Source of the DNA: Rhizobium acidisoli
GTDB taxonomy: Bacteria > Pseudomonadota > Alphaproteobacteria > Rhizobiales > Rhizobiaceae
DNA length: 64,000 bases
Assembly (NCBI RefSeq): GCF_002531755.2
Contig: NZ_CP034999.1
Coordinates: 607,288-671,287, forward strand
Direction of reading: 5' to 3'
Within the stretch, counting starts at the first letter, position 1. The number at the start of each line of letters is the position of its first letter. Below, piece after piece: positions 30,463-40,704 of the stretch. The translations under genes were made by a program, and so were the position numbers. Under the pieces are notes generated by a model. That model was not told the origin of the DNA. It did not search any database and saw nothing but the letters and a program-made list of their open reading frames with translations.

Positions 30463-30666
30463 ATGCCTCGCATGATCAGGTTCATGCTCACGCGGTTGGC
30501 GACGGGGTTCGCAATTGGATCCGCCGTGGGCTTCTTCGTTTGGCAAAATGGATTTGCCGCGGCAGGCACGCTTGAGAATTATCTCGCGCAGGGCCTGTTC
30601 ATCTACCTCTTCGCAAGCACCATCAGCATGGGTTATCTCGCGACGGCCCTGCTCCTCGAAGAATAA
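30463..30666 (+). CDS. Small two-helix membrane protein
   Basis: This 67-residue protein (MPRMIRFMLTRLATGFAIGS, then AVGFFVWQNG) has two hydrophobic segments, the second LFIYLFASTISMGYLATALL. It is complete, with a GAGGTGGTGCC ribosome-like site before ATG. Similar small proteins occur beside fix genes in rhizobia, but I cannot name a function. It converges with the stoR-like regulator. Confidence 0.5.
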   Translation: MPRMIRFMLTRLATGFAIGSAVGFFVWQNGFAAAGTLENYLAQGLFIYLFASTISMGYLATALLLEE

Positions 30667-30935
30667 CGCCGGACGCTCTCCGTCGCATGTTGGTGCTCTT
30701 TGCGCCCGTTCGTCTGCCCTTCCCTATTAAGCCCGCCAGTCCGACGGTATCGTGTCGTCAGCGCCACCATTGATGCGGACAAGGCCTGAAGCAAGCGATG
30801 AAGAGAGTCGAGATGACAAGAACAATCCCGATGAGCATGACGTCCTGGTACATTTTGCGCCTGGCCATAACGGAGCAAGCGATCGCCACATTGACGGCGG
30901 TTGAATCCCGGCGCGGTTATCGCCCTGCCCCGAGG

Positions 30936-31601
30936 TCAGCACGCCTTCCGCAGCAGATCGACGCTGTCGACCACGACGACCCTGCCTCTGACTTCGACCC
31001 CTGCAGGACCGAGGGCAGCGAAAGCCCGCGAAAGGGCTTCGGGCGCAACCCCGAGTTTGCCGGCCAGAATTCTCTTCCGGTAAGGCAGGCGAAAGGTGGC
31101 CTGCGAGGCTGAGGCCGGGCAGCGGCTGACGAGGTAATTCGCAACACGCTGTGCAGCCGTGTGCAGCCGGTCTCCCGCTATGCAATCCATGGCACCGAGC
31201 AGATGCTGGGTTATGATGCGCATCACGTTGCGATGCATGATCGGATAGCGGTCGGCGAGCACCCGCAACTCCACAAGGTCGAACAACGCGACCTCTGCAC
31301 CGTCGGCGGACCATGCGCTGTAGGTGTAGGAGCCGCCTCCCGACAGGAGATATTCGCCGAACGTCTCGCCCGGTTCGCAGATGCAGATATCTGCCTGGCG
31401 CCCTGCGGATTCCGACTTCGAAAGTCGCACGAAGCCGCGCATCACGCAATAGACGAACGACGCCTGCTGGCCCTCGGCGATGATCCGCTCGTCCGGTGCG
31501 AAGATCTGGAACTGAGCCGTGTCGGCCAGTTCTTCTATCCTTGCTTTGTCCAGGCCGTGAAACAGGTCAGATCGCAAAAGTATGGGATGTCTCGATAGCA
31601 T
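30936..31601 (-). CDS. stoRd: Crp/Fnr-type regulator, StoRd-like
   Basis: This 221-residue protein has an N-terminal cyclic-nucleotide-like sensor barrel (residues about 20-120) and a C-terminal helix-turn-helix. The recognition helix reads APEALSRAF, with the E..SR pattern of FNR/FixK proteins that bind TTGAT-N4-ATCAA. The N-terminal cysteine cluster of oxygen-sensing FNR is absent. It is next to fixS. R. etli CFN42 carries an Fnr-type regulator of cbb3 oxidase, StoRd, on its Sym plasmid; position and features fit that protein, but the symbol is by inference. GAAAGGAAGATCG precedes the ATG. Confidence 0.75.
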   Translation of the reverse strand: MLSRHPILLRSDLFHGLDKARIEELADTAQFQIFAPDERIIAEGQQASFVYCVMRGFVRLSKSESAGRQADICICEPGETFGEYLLSGGGSYTYSAWSADGAEVALFDLVELRVLADRYPIMHRNVMRIITQHLLGAMDCIAGDRLHTAAQRVANYLVSRCPASASQATFRLPYRKRILAGKLGVAPEALSRAFAALGPAGVEVRGRVVVVDSVDLLRKAC

Positions 31602-31632
31602 CGATCTTCCTTTCGTTTCGGCCGTGAGCGGT

Positions 31633-31791
31633 TCAAGGTCTTTTGCAATCGGTTTCGTCCTCGACCAGGATTCGCCAAGCGGCTCCTTTAAGGTCGTCGT
31701 ACTGGCGGCTCGTCAGCGACCAGAGGAACGCCAGGAGACCCATTCCCCCCATCAGCAGTGCGATCGGCATCAGAAAGATCAGCATGTTCAT
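31633..31791 (-). CDS. fixS: FixS, cbb3 oxidase maturation protein
   Basis: This 52-residue protein starts MNMLIFLMPIALLMGGMGLL with one membrane helix, followed by AFLWSLTSRQYDDLKGAAWR. This is the CcoS/FixS layout (helix, then SGQFDDLxGxAxRIL). It helps insert cofactors into the cbb3 oxidase. It starts six bases after the fixI stop. Confidence 0.9.
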   Translation of the reverse strand: MNMLIFLMPIALLMGGMGLLAFLWSLTSRQYDDLKGAAWRILVEDETDCKRP

Positions 31792-31797
31792 GTGGTT

Positions 31798-34070
31798 TCA
31801 ACTTCCGCACTTCCGCCGGCGAGGCTCGCTCCGTAGGCCGGGGCGCCTGCCGAAGGCATTTAATCGCAGCGCATTCGTCACGACCATGATCGACGAAGTC
31901 GACATGGCCACCGCCGCTATCAGCGGCGTTGCCAGGCCGGCGATTGCAATTGGTACCGCAAGCAGGTTGTAACCGATGGCGAGAGCAAAGTTCTGCCGAA
32001 TGAGGCTGGCGGATCTTCGCGCAACGGCGATTGCCTCAGGAACGGCATCGAGACGATCGTTGAAGAAGATAAGGTCGGCGGCTTGCCTGCCGACGTCGGA
32101 TGCGGTTGCGGGCGCCATCGAGACCTGCGCGGCGGCCAGCGCCGGTGCGTCGTTGATCCCGTCGCCCACCATGAGCACGCGATGGCCCTCGGCGCCCAGC
32201 CTCTGGAGTTCCTCGACCTTCTGTTTCGGCGCCAGGACGCCCAGAGCTTTGCCGATACCGAGAGCCCGCGCTGTGTTGTCGACGACGGCCTGCCTGTCGC
32301 CGGATACTATCAGCGTTTCGATACCGGCTGCAGCGAGCTGGCGGAAAGCCTCGGCGGCGCCCGGACGAAGCGTGTCGTCAAACAGGAAACGGGCGAGATC
32401 AACGCCGTTTTTCGACAGGACCACCTCCGAAAACGGACTATCGCCTGCGGGCGTGAGCCCGGTTCCGCAGGCAAAGGCCTGGTTGCCGAGCCGATAGAAG
32501 TCCGCTCCTTTCCAGGCTTCCAGCCCCCCGCCGGCGATTTCCGTGACCCTGTCGAAGGCGAAGGGGTAAGAGATCTCTATGTCCCGCACCAGACCCTGGG
32601 AAAGCGGATGCCGGGAATGCGCCGCCATTGCGCAGGCGATGGCGCTATTGCCCCCGTCGATCGCGTCGGCTCGGACGAGGCGGGGCCGGCCCATCGTCAG
32701 GGTGCCGGTCTTGTCGAAGGCCACGATGTCCGCATCGCCCAGTCTTTCGAGCGCCGAACCGTCCTTCACCATGATGCCCCTGCGGAAAAGTTCGCCGGCG
32801 GCGACCACCTGGACCACCGGTACAGCAAGGCCCAATGCGCAGGGGCATGTGATGATCAGCACCGCGACCGCGACCAGCATGGCCTGTTTCCAATCGCCGC
32901 CAAGCAAGCCCCAGGCGAGAAAGGAGGCCGACGCCAACAGGTGCACGGCGGGAGAATAAAGTGCTGCGGCGCGATCGGCGACTCGGCGATAACGAGCCCT
33001 GCCGCCCTCGGCCGCTTCCATCAGGCCGATGATCTCGGAAAGAAGCGAATCCCTTGCCACTTTGGTCGCCCGCAGGACGAGCGAACCGGTCAGGTTCATC
33101 GCACCCGAATTCACCGCGCTGCCTGCGGCGACGGCGACCGGGCTGCTTTCGCCGGTGACGATGGAGAGGTCGACGTCGCTCTTGCCGCTGACGATCATGC
33201 CGTCGAGGGGGATGCGTTCGCCGGCCGCAATCGAGATCTCGTCTCCAACTGCGATCTCTTCGACCGCAACATAGCGCCGCGACCCGTCCGCCATTATCAG
33301 CAGCGCACCGCGCGGCGTTAGTCTGACAAGCCCATTGATTGCAGCGCGCGCCTTTTCCCGCATGACATGATCGAGCGTTCTACCGATCAGCAGGAAGAAC
33401 AGCAGGGACACCGATGCGTCGAACCAGACATGCTCGCCATGGTGCACGGTTTCCCACAGGGAGACAGCATAGGATAGCGTCACGGCAAGCGAGATCGGAA
33501 CATCCATGTTGGTGCGCCCGCTTTTCACCGCGTTCCACGCCGATTTGAAGAAGAGGCGTCCCCCATAAACCAGCGCAGGTGCCGCGATCATCGCCGAGAT
33601 CCAGTGAAACATGTCGCGCGTGGCCGCATCGGCGCCCGACCATACCGACACCGAGAGCATCATGATGTTGGCGGCCGCAAAGCCGGAAACTCCAATCGCC
33701 AGCAGTAGCTGGTTCCGGATCCTGTCGGTTTCGAGTACTGTCGACGTGATGAGATGGGCGCGGTATCCGGCCAAAGTGATCGCGGCGAGGATTTCGGAGG
33801 GATCGGTCGCCTTCGCCTCGATCTCCTCCTGATAGACGCAGCTGACACGTCTGGCGGTGAGATTGACCCGGGCTTTCCTGACGAACGCAAGCGCCGACAG
33901 TGCGTTTTCGATGGTCAATATGCAGCCGCCACAGTGAACGTCGGGCACGCTGAGGTCGACCTGGCGTAATCCACCCCCAGCGGGTGGCTGGCAAGGCGTA
34001 CCTCCCCGGCGCTGGCAGATGTCGCGCTGAGGGCGAGAACGCTTTCCGCATCCATCGAACAGCAGGTCAT
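31798..34070 (-). CDS. fixI: FixI, copper-transporting P-type ATPase (one-base frameshift near start)
   Basis: FixI supplies copper for the cbb3 oxidase. It has a heavy-metal-binding motif VPDVHCGGCILTIE, the membrane CPC motif TCPCALGLAVPV, the phosphorylation site AFDKTGTLTMG and the hinge VGDGINDAPALAAA. The natural start is the ATG at 34070 (MTCCSMDAESVLALSATSAS), overlapping the fixH stop as ATGA. That frame breaks at a G run near 33974-33978; one extra G would give HPLGGGLRQVDLSVPDVHC and restore the gene. The frame as read is otherwise open from an upstream ATG at 34125 inside fixH. Confidence 0.9.
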
Positions 34071-34552
34071 TGGCGGAACTCCGCGGTGTCGAAGCGTTTG
34101 GCCTCATGCATGACGACCGCCCCATTCATTCTCGATATGGCCTCGACGATCCAGTCGCCAGCGACAACCTGGTGATCAGCTTCGAACCGCCCTTCGCCCG
34201 TCTTCCGGAGCGTCAAGCGGAAATCCTCATGATCGCCGACGGGCCGTTTGAAGTTCAGCGTGACATCATCGATCATCGCAGGCGTGCCGGCCTTGTCGTG
34301 GATGTCGTAACGGATTTGGCTGCCCTTAACGACGAGCGCGCCCTCGACGCCGGAGGCGGCCATTGCCTTCATCGCTGCCGCCCTGGCGTTGAATTCCTGG
34401 CTGGCCACATAGGTGTTTTCCACGACGATGCCACTCCAGCTGGATGCAGCATAGAAGGCCATGGTGGCGTTGACGGCGATCACCACGGCGAAGAATGCCG
34501 AGGTGGCAAGCAGCACGTGCAAGCCGGTAAAGCCTCGAGTAAAAGTCTTCAT
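34067..34552 (-). CDS. fixH: FixH, cbb3 oxidase assembly protein
   Basis: This 161-residue protein has one N-terminal membrane helix (LLATSAFFAVVIAVNATMAF) and a periplasmic domain with the FixH/CcoH pattern SWSGIVVENTYVASQEFNAR. FixH is needed for stable assembly of the cbb3 oxidase. Its ATG overlaps the fixG stop and its stop overlaps the fixI start, each as ATGA, so the four genes are translationally chained. Confidence 0.93.
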   Translation of the reverse strand: MKTFTRGFTGLHVLLATSAFFAVVIAVNATMAFYAASSWSGIVVENTYVASQEFNARAAAMKAMAASGVEGALVVKGSQIRYDIHDKAGTPAMIDDVTLNFKRPVGDHEDFRLTLRKTGEGRFEADHQVVAGDWIVEAISRMNGAVVMHEAKRFDTAEFRQ

Positions 34553-36122
34553 TTCACGTCTCCCGGCGCGTTGAAGGCCGCGCGATAGGTCGCCCGGTCC
34601 GCTTGACCGGCGTCTTGGCCTATATCTTCGATGACGAAGAGGAATTCGTTGATCTCTGCCCCGTCGGGGGCGCGCGTGACGAAGACCTTGAGCGTCGTGG
34701 CCGCATCGGGTACGACGTGAGCGGTGAAGCTGCGGACATCCTGCCTGCCGAACTCGGGAATCCGCATTGTGCCCCCCCCAGCCCGACGAGGGTGATGGTC
34801 ACGTCCCGCGGCTTCGGCACCATGTTGAGGACACGCAGCGTGTAGCCGTTTCGGATGGAGCCGTCGCTTTCCAGAACATATTGAGGGTTCCGGTCGTGGA
34901 CGACGTTGAGCCCGAGCCGAGCGCGGAAGGCGAGATGGACGACCATGGCGATGCCGATCAATGCCCAGACGACACCGTAGAAGACGGTTCTTCGGCGGAA
35001 GATGATGCGCCAGTCGAAATGCCGGACGGTCGGGATGAAGCTTCCGTCGTCGTTTCGGACATTGGAGGGCTGGATGGCTGTCCGTCCTCCGTCAGTAGCA
35101 AGCGACATATTGCTCGAATATTCCTTGAGCGTCGCATAGGCGATCAGGCCGTGTGGCTTTCCGAGCTTGTCCATGACGCCGCCACAGGCATCGATGCAGA
35201 GGGCGCATGTGATGCATTCCATCTGCTGGCCGTCGCGAATGTCGATCCCCATCGGGCAGACGGCGACGCAGGCATTGCAGTCCACGCAATCGCCCACCGG
35301 CAGACCCTGAGCCTTCTTGGCATGGCGCGACCGCTGCTCGCCCCGCCAGTCGTTGTAGGTGACAACAAGCGAATTCTCATCCAGCATCGCGCCCTGAATG
35401 CGCGGCCACGGACACATATAGGTGCATGTCTGTTCGCGCATGAGGCCGCCAAGCACATAGGTCGTCGCGGTCAGGGTGGCGATCGTGGCATACGCAGCGG
35501 CAGGAGCGCTGCCGTCAAACAGTGAGGCCGCCAGGTTCGGCGCGTCGGCAAAATAGAAGATCCACGCTCCGCCCGTGGCGACGGCGATCAGTAGCCAGAT
35601 CGCGTGCTTGATCACCCGCTTCCTGAGCTTGTCGAAAGTGAAGGGGTCGGCATCGAGCTTTATCCGAGCGTTTCGATCGCCTTCGACAGCGCGTTCGACG
35701 ACGAGAAAGAGATCGACCCAGACGGTCTGCGGACAGGCATAGCCACACCAGGCGCGGCCGACAGCGGCGGTGAGGAGAAAGAGGCCGAAGCCCGCCATGA
35801 CGAGCAGGCCCGCCACATAGTAGAATTCCTGCGGCCAGATCTCGATGAAGAAAAAGAAGAAGCGCCGCGAGGCGAGGTCGACGAGGATTGCCTGATTGGG
35901 CGCATAGGGACCGCGATCCCAGCGAATCCACGGCGCGAGGTAATAGGTGCCAAGCGTGAGCAGCATCAAGACCCATTTGAACCGGCGAAATGGCCCTTCG
36001 GCGCGTTTCGGAAAGATCTTCTTGCGCGGCGCATAGAGAGGCTGGCGGTTGCCCCGGACGTTGACGGGTTCGACGCAAACGCGGTCAATGTCATTTAGAT
36101 TGGAGCGGGTATAGAGATTCAT
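34549..36122 (-). CDS. fixG: FixG, membrane ferredoxin-like assembly protein (C-terminal frameshift)
   Basis: From the normal start MNLYTRSNLNDIDRV at 36122 it has about five membrane helices and two [4Fe-4S] motifs, CVDCNACVAVCPMGID and CITCALCIDAC. FixG/CcoG acts in copper handling for cbb3 oxidase. The frame breaks at a run of eight C's (G's on the coding strand) at 34772-34779. The true C-terminus is in another frame (MRIPEFGRQDVRSFTAHVVP, ending NAPGDVK) and ends in ATGA overlap with fixH. As read, the frame instead continues into low-complexity sequence. Confidence 0.9.
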
Positions 36123-36174
36123 AGGACCTGTCCGATTTTCACCACTCTTTTCCCAGCCGTGGCGCATCTGTTCC

Positions 36175-36188
36175 TTGATGCAGATCAA
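36175..36188. promoter_or_regulatory. Anaerobox upstream of fixG
   Basis: TTGATGCAGATCAA is a perfect TTGAT-N4-ATCAA FNR/FixK site, 53 bases upstream of the fixG ATG. It suggests fixGHIS has its own promoter. Confidence 0.85.
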
Positions 36189-36289
36189 GAACGACCGTGC
36201 AGAAGCGAAAAGGCCACGCCCCAGAGTAAGGGCGTGGCCGGAGGACAGCGGCGGAGAAACCGCTGGGACGTCCTCCACAGGAGCTGAAA

Positions 36290-36475
36290 CTATCGGCTCG
36301 TCTGCATGTGGTCTTTGAGGCAGATCAAACTCACCATCGAATTGCCGATCTTTGCCGGGTCGTCCTGCTCCGAAGACGCAGGCATCTGTTGGGCGCGCGC
36401 TGAGACACGCGATCGGATAACAGCACGCGGCGTGCCGTAGAGACGGAGGATCGGATTGCGGTCGTGGGCTGTCAT
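36290..36475 (-). CDS. Small ORF between fixP and fixG
   Basis: This 61-residue frame starts 12 bases after the fixP stop and has an excellent ribosome site (AAGGAGAAAAG). The protein (MTAHDRNPILRLYGTPRAVI, then RSRVSARAQQMP) is basic in its first half, with a lone Cys in SLICLKDH. I recognise no family. Its 3' part contains an anaerobox-like sequence. The ribosome site and operon position support translation. Confidence 0.5.
   Translation of the reverse strand: MTAHDRNPILRLYGTPRAVIRSRVSARAQQMPASSEQDDPAKIGNSMVSLICLKDHMQTSR
36315..36328. promoter_or_regulatory. Anaerobox-like sequence inside the small ORF
   Basis: TTGAGGCAGATCAA has one mismatch to TTGAT-N4-ATCAA and shares its GCAG centre with the fixG site 140 bases away. 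It may be a duplicated or auxiliary site. Confidence 0.4.
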
Positions 36476-36486
36476 GTCTTTTCTCC

Positions 36487-37350
36487 TTACGTGCCGCCCC
36501 CGAGCGCATGAACGAAAATGGTAAGCTCGTTGACCGTTGTGTCCCCCAGGCGCGCTGCCCAGGCAGGCATGACGCCATGTTTGGGAGAGGCAACCTGACG
36601 AAGAATGGCGTCTTCACCCCGCGACTTCAGCCAGATTGCATCGGCGAGATCCGGCGCACCCATTTCCGCCTTTCCTTCGGCGTCCTCGCCGTGACATGGG
36701 GCGCAATTGTCGAAGAAAACCTGTTTTCCGGCCGCCGCCAGACCGACATCCGAGGGCGTATTGGTCAGCCCCCAGACATAGGCGGCGACCTGCTTCATCT
36801 GGATGGGCTCCAGAACACCGGCAAAGGGCGGCATTTCGGAGGAATGGCTATCCGTATCGCCGTCGAAGCGGATGCCATGAGCGATCGTGGTCTGGATGGC
36901 ATTCAGATCGCCGCCCCACAGCCAGTCGTCGTCGTTGAGATTCGGAAACCCCGGACCGCCGCTCGCTCCCGATCCATGGCAGGGCGCGCAGTTCACCTTG
37001 AAAGCGGATGCGCCGCCAGCGATCGCGAATTCACGAAGAGCAGGATCCGCGTCGATCTCCTCCACTGTCTTGGCAGCCATCAGATTATGGAACTTCGTCT
37101 GCGATGACTTAGCGAGATTGAGGTCCTGCTGCAGCTCGGCGCGCGTTGAATAACCGAGATAGCCGTTAGTGGCGGAAGTGATCATCGGGATGGCTGGGTA
37201 AGCGATGGCGTAGCCGATCGCCCAGAGGATCGTCACGTAGAAGGTCCAGATCCACCAGCGCGGCATGGGATTGTTGAGCTCTTGGATGCCGTCCCATTCA
37301 TGACCCGTCGTTTCGACGCCGCTCAGTTCATCGATATGCTTTTCCAACAT
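36487..37350 (-). CDS. fixP: FixP, di-heme cytochrome c subunit of cbb3 oxidase
   Basis: This 287-residue protein has an N-terminal membrane anchor (IWTFYVTILWAIGYAIAYPA) and two c-type heme motifs, both CAPCHG (near residues 116 and 215). It passes electrons from cytochrome bc1 to the catalytic subunit. It starts one base before the fixQ stop region and is the last of the fixNOQP set. Confidence 0.95.
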   Translation of the reverse strand: MLEKHIDELSGVETTGHEWDGIQELNNPMPRWWIWTFYVTILWAIGYAIAYPAIPMITSATNGYLGYSTRAELQQDLNLAKSSQTKFHNLMAAKTVEEIDADPALREFAIAGGASAFKVNCAPCHGSGASGGPGFPNLNDDDWLWGGDLNAIQTTIAHGIRFDGDTDSHSSEMPPFAGVLEPIQMKQVAAYVWGLTNTPSDVGLAAAGKQVFFDNCAPCHGEDAEGKAEMGAPDLADAIWLKSRGEDAILRQVASPKHGVMPAWAARLGDTTVNELTIFVHALGGGT

Positions 37351-37351
37351 C

Positions 37352-37504
37352 TCAATCGTCCTTCAAGGGAATATCGGCGGCATCTTTCGCCGTCTGCTTG
37401 CTACCTGGGCGAAGGGTGAGCATGACCGCGCCGACGAAGAATGCCGCCATTGCCAGGAGGCCCCAGCTGTCGGAGAAGTGTCTCATTGCAGTGTAAGTTT
37501 CCAT
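37352..37504 (-). CDS. fixQ: FixQ, small subunit of cbb3 oxidase
   Basis: This 50-residue protein (METYTAMRHFSDSWGLLAMA, then AFFVGAVMLTLRPGSK) has one membrane helix and the CcoQ pattern of a basic tail after the helix. It stabilises the FixN-FixO-FixP complex. It lies between fixO and fixP with almost no spacing. Confidence 0.93.
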   Translation of the reverse strand: METYTAMRHFSDSWGLLAMAAFFVGAVMLTLRPGSKQTAKDAADIPLKDD

Positions 37505-37512
37505 GGATCACC

Positions 37513-38247
37513 TCACCGGTAGCCGGTCGCGTCGTCATAGGTCGAGAAATCAACCAGCGTTCCGAGCATCTGCAGGTAGGACACCAGCGCGTCCATCTCG
37601 GTCAGCCGGGTTGGATCGCCGTCGAGATCGCCGACATTCGCATTTGGGTAGCGCTTGAGTAGGGCCGCCGCGTCCGCGTTCGGATCGGCCTGGGCTCTCA
37701 TGTCGGCCTCGGCATTCGCCAGCATGTCGTCGCTGTAAGGCACGCCCACGTCCTCATTGGCCTTGAGGTCCTCTCCGACACTCCTGACCGTCACCTCCTT
37801 CTCTTCTAGGAAGGCGTAGCTGGGCATGATTGATTCCGGCACCACGGCCCGCGGATTTGCGAGATGCTGGACGTGCCATTCGTTCGAGTAACGCCCCCCG
37901 ACGCGGGCCAGATCTGGCCCTGTCCGCTTGGATCCCCATTGGAACGGGTGGTCGTACATCGATTCCGCTGCGAGCGAATAATGACCGTAACGCTCGACCT
38001 CATCACGGAACGGCCGGATCATCTGGCTGTGGCAGAGATAGCAGCCTTCACGGATGTAGATGTTCCGTCCGGCGAGCTCTAGCGGCGTGTAGGGCCGCAT
38101 CCCTGCCACTTTTTCGATCGTGTTCTGCAGGTAGAACAGCGGGGCGATTTCAACGATGCCGCCAATGCTGACGACCAGCAGCGAGCTGACCAGAAGAAGC
38201 GTCGCGTTCTTCTCGAGGGTCTTATGTTTATCAAGTAACGATGCCAT
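37513..38247 (-). CDS. fixO: FixO, mono-heme cytochrome c subunit of cbb3 oxidase
   Basis: This 244-residue protein has an N-terminal membrane helix ([20 protein letters not shown]) and one heme c motif, CYLCHSQ, followed by [13 protein letters not shown] as in CcoO. It starts eight bases after the fixN stop. The conserved [20 protein letters not shown] segment is intact. Confidence 0.95.
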   Translation of the reverse strand: MASLLDKHKTLEKNATLLLVSSLLVVSIGGIVEIAPLFYLQNTIEKVAGMRPYTPLELAGRNIYIREGCYLCHSQMIRPFRDEVERYGHYSLAAESMYDHPFQWGSKRTGPDLARVGGRYSNEWHVQHLANPRAVVPESIMPSYAFLEEKEVTVRSVGEDLKANEDVGVPYSDDMLANAEADMRAQADPNADAAALLKRYPNANVGDLDGDPTRLTEMDALVSYLQMLGTLVDFSTYDDATGYR

Positions 38248-38255
38248 GTCTCACC

Positions 38256-39878
38256 TCACTCGGCAGGCTGTGCCTGGGGCACTAAACTGGTCGGCATTGG
38301 GGCTTCGTCGCGCAGGTGGCCTCGGAGCGTCATGAACACGTTCCAGGCCATAACGAGGCCACCGGCCAGGTAGAGTGCTCCGCCGACGGCACGCAGCACG
38401 TAATAGGGGATCATCGCCGCGACCGTTTCAGCGAAGGAATAGACGAGGAAGCCCTGGGAATTGTATTCTCGCCACATCAGCCCCTGCTGGATGCCCGCGA
38501 CCCAGAGCACCGCGGCGTAGATCACAATCCCGAGCGTCGCAAGCCAGAAGTGCCAGTTGACCATCCGCAGGCTGTAGAGGCGCTCGCGCCCCCACAGTTT
38601 CGGCGTCAGGTAGTATATCGCCCCGAAGGTGATCATACCCACCCAGCCAAGTGCTCCGGAATGCACGTGACCGATCGTCCATTCGGTATAGTGGCTGAGC
38701 GAATTGACCGCCTTGATCGACATCATCGGGCCTTCGAAGGTCGACATCCCATAAAATGCGATGGCGACGATCATCATCCGGATGATCGGGTCGGTGCGAA
38801 TTTTGTCCCAGGCGCCCGAAAGGGTCATCAAACCGTTGATCATGCCGCCCCAGGAGGGCATCCAGAGCATGACGGAGAAGACCATTCCGATCGTCTGCGC
38901 CCAGTCAGGCAGCGCCGTGTAATGCAGATGATGCGGGCCGGCCCAGATATACATGAAGATCAGGGCCCAGAAGTGGATGATCGACAGCCGGTAGGAATAA
39001 ACCGGGCGGTTGGCCTGCTTCGGCACGAAATAGTACATCATGCCCAGGAAGCCGGCGGTGAGGAAGAAGCCGACGGCGTTGTGGCCGTACCACCATTGGG
39101 TGAGTGCATCCTGGACGCCGGAGAAGAGAGAATAACTCTTGGAGCCGAGGAACGAAGCGGGAACAGCGAGGTTGTTGACCACATGCAGCATCGCAATGGT
39201 GACTATGAAGCTGAGATAGAACCAGTTTGCCACGTAAATATGCGGCTCTCTGCGCTTCAGGATCGTTCCGAGATAGACGGCCAGATAGGCGACCCAGACG
39301 ATGGTAAGCCACAGGTCGACGTACCATTCAGGCTCGGCATATTCGCGCGCCTGATTGATGCCGATCACGTAGCCGGTCGCGGCCATCACGATGAACAGCT
39401 GGTAGCCCCAGAAGACGAACCAGGCGAGTGTTCCTCCGAAGAGGCGCGCGCGACAGGTGCGTTGCACCACATAGAAGGATGTCATGATCAGCGCGTTGCC
39501 GCCGAAGGCGAAGATCACCGCCGACGTGTGAACCGGTCGCAATCTTCCGAAATTCAAATAGGGCGCGATGTTGAGGTCGGGAAAGGCGAGCTGCAGCGCG
39601 ATGATCACGCCGACGAGGAAGCCGACGACGCCCCAGAACACCGTGGCGATCAGGCCGTAGCGGATTACCTCATCGCAATAGCCCGTAAGGTCTGTTTTGC
39701 GCTGTTGGCCCGTCGGCGAAAACTCTGCGTTTTTAACAAGCAGCAGCGTTCCCGCAACCAGGCAGAGGCAAAGTATACCCATATGGACTGCAAAGAGATG
39801 ATCGTGCGCGAATGCCGCTGCGAGCAGCGCCAGAAACGCTGCGACCGCGACCACCATCGTTTCTGCCGTGTAATTCAT
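38256..39878 (-). CDS. fixN: FixN, catalytic subunit of cbb3 oxidase
   Basis: This 540-residue heme-copper oxidase subunit I has about 12-14 membrane helices. The copper and heme histidines are visible in [34 protein letters not shown] and [14 protein letters not shown]. It reduces oxygen with very high affinity, which feeds bacteroid respiration in the nodule. It heads fixNOQP with a perfect anaerobox 90 bases upstream. Confidence 0.97.
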   Translation of the reverse strand: MNYTAETMVVAVAAFLALLAAAFAHDHLFAVHMGILCLCLVAGTLLLVKNAEFSPTGQQRKTDLTGYCDEVIRYGLIATVFWGVVGFLVGVIIALQLAFPDLNIAPYLNFGRLRPVHTSAVIFAFGGNALIMTSFYVVQRTCRARLFGGTLAWFVFWGYQLFIVMAATGYVIGINQAREYAEPEWYVDLWLTIVWVAYLAVYLGTILKRREPHIYVANWFYLSFIVTIAMLHVVNNLAVPASFLGSKSYSLFSGVQDALTQWWYGHNAVGFFLTAGFLGMMYYFVPKQANRPVYSYRLSIIHFWALIFMYIWAGPHHLHYTALPDWAQTIGMVFSVMLWMPSWGGMINGLMTLSGAWDKIRTDPIIRMMIVAIAFYGMSTFEGPMMSIKAVNSLSHYTEWTIGHVHSGALGWVGMITFGAIYYLTPKLWGRERLYSLRMVNWHFWLATLGIVIYAAVLWVAGIQQGLMWREYNSQGFLVYSFAETVAAMIPYYVLRAVGGALYLAGGLVMAWNVFMTLRGHLRDEAPMPTSLVPQAQPAE

Positions 39879-39966
39879 GATGTCGTCCCCAGTGCGCAGA
39901 CGACCGCCTCGCGGCCGGCTTTCTCGGATTTCGAGGCAGGACTGTCACGAAGACGGGAACGGCTCC

Positions 39967-39980
39967 TTGATCTACATCAA
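39967..39980. promoter_or_regulatory. Anaerobox upstream of fixNOQP
   Basis: TTGATCTACATCAA is a perfect FNR/FixK palindrome 89 bases before the fixN ATG. Confidence 0.92.
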
Positions 39981-40162
39981 AAAGCGGACTGGAAGCGGTG
40001 GACGAACGGACGTTGTTACACTCTGTTAAAAACTTTCCCCTTTTGGCACCGCCCGCTATTCCCATGTGACGCAGCTGCTTCTACCGCACCCACTGCCACA
40101 AGGGGGTATGAAGATGCTGTGCAGAACAACCACGCGTTCGTCGAGAAGACGTTAGAAGCTCT

Positions 40163-40402
40163 TCATGCCGGCCAATCCCTCTCGTCGCTTTTCGTAGGCT
40201 CGGAGGCGGAAGCCGTCGCGGCCGGTAAGCCGATTTGGTGGGAGGGTGATAAGCCAACCATCTCGTCCAGGTGGAAGAAGGTGTCGTGCGCCTGCTTCGT
40301 TTCATCGGCGAAGATCATCGCGTGATAATCGCTCTTCACTTCGCCGACGATCTCAACGGCGCGTCGTTTTCGGAGGATTCCTGTCAAAGGGTCAACTTCC
40401 AC
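40163..40402 (-). CDS. Hypothetical small protein between fixN and pseudoazurin
   Basis: This 79-residue frame (MEVDPLTGILRKRRAVEIVG, then EVKSDYHAMIFADE) has coding-like composition and no membrane segment. No clear ribosome site precedes it, and other frames overlap, so it could be a remnant. I recognise no family. Confidence 0.3.
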   Translation of the reverse strand: MEVDPLTGILRKRRAVEIVGEVKSDYHAMIFADETKQAHDTFFHLDEMVGLSPSHQIGLPAATASASEPTKSDERDWPA

Positions 40403-40618
40403 ACACGCGACACCGGGGGATCGACATTAATGCCCTCGCGAACTCCCGACGCGATATGAGCTCAGTCGCGGCAATCCCAAGCTGGTTCAGCAGCGCCGAC
40501 GTTCGCCGAGCGTGCTTGTCCTCCGGTGATTCCTACATCGCTTGCAGGCTGCCATGTCCCTCGCAAGGGCGCTGGGCAAGCAGGCAAAAATTGGGATCTT
40601 CTGCCTTTTATTCCCGAA

Positions 40619-40632
40619 TTTGACGGGCATCA
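40619..40632. promoter_or_regulatory. Anaerobox-like site upstream of pseudoazurin
   Basis: TTGACGGGCATCAA has one mismatch to TTGAT-N4-ATCAA and lies 73 bases before the gene, a good distance for activation. Confidence 0.6.
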
Positions 40633-40704
40633 AAGAACCCAAATCCGGCATCTGCTAAAAACATTCATGAGGCTGACTGGGTCTCGCAGAACAGGAGCTT
40701 GCAA

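Noticed and set aside
32083..33321. A 412-codon open frame opposite fixI
   Set aside because: It is the antisense shadow of a P-type ATPase gene with all motifs present on the minus strand.
38316..40325. A 669-codon open frame on the plus strand opposite fixN
   Set aside because: It mirrors the high-GC codon pattern of fixN on the other strand, has no ribosome site or known domain, and fixN is unambiguous.
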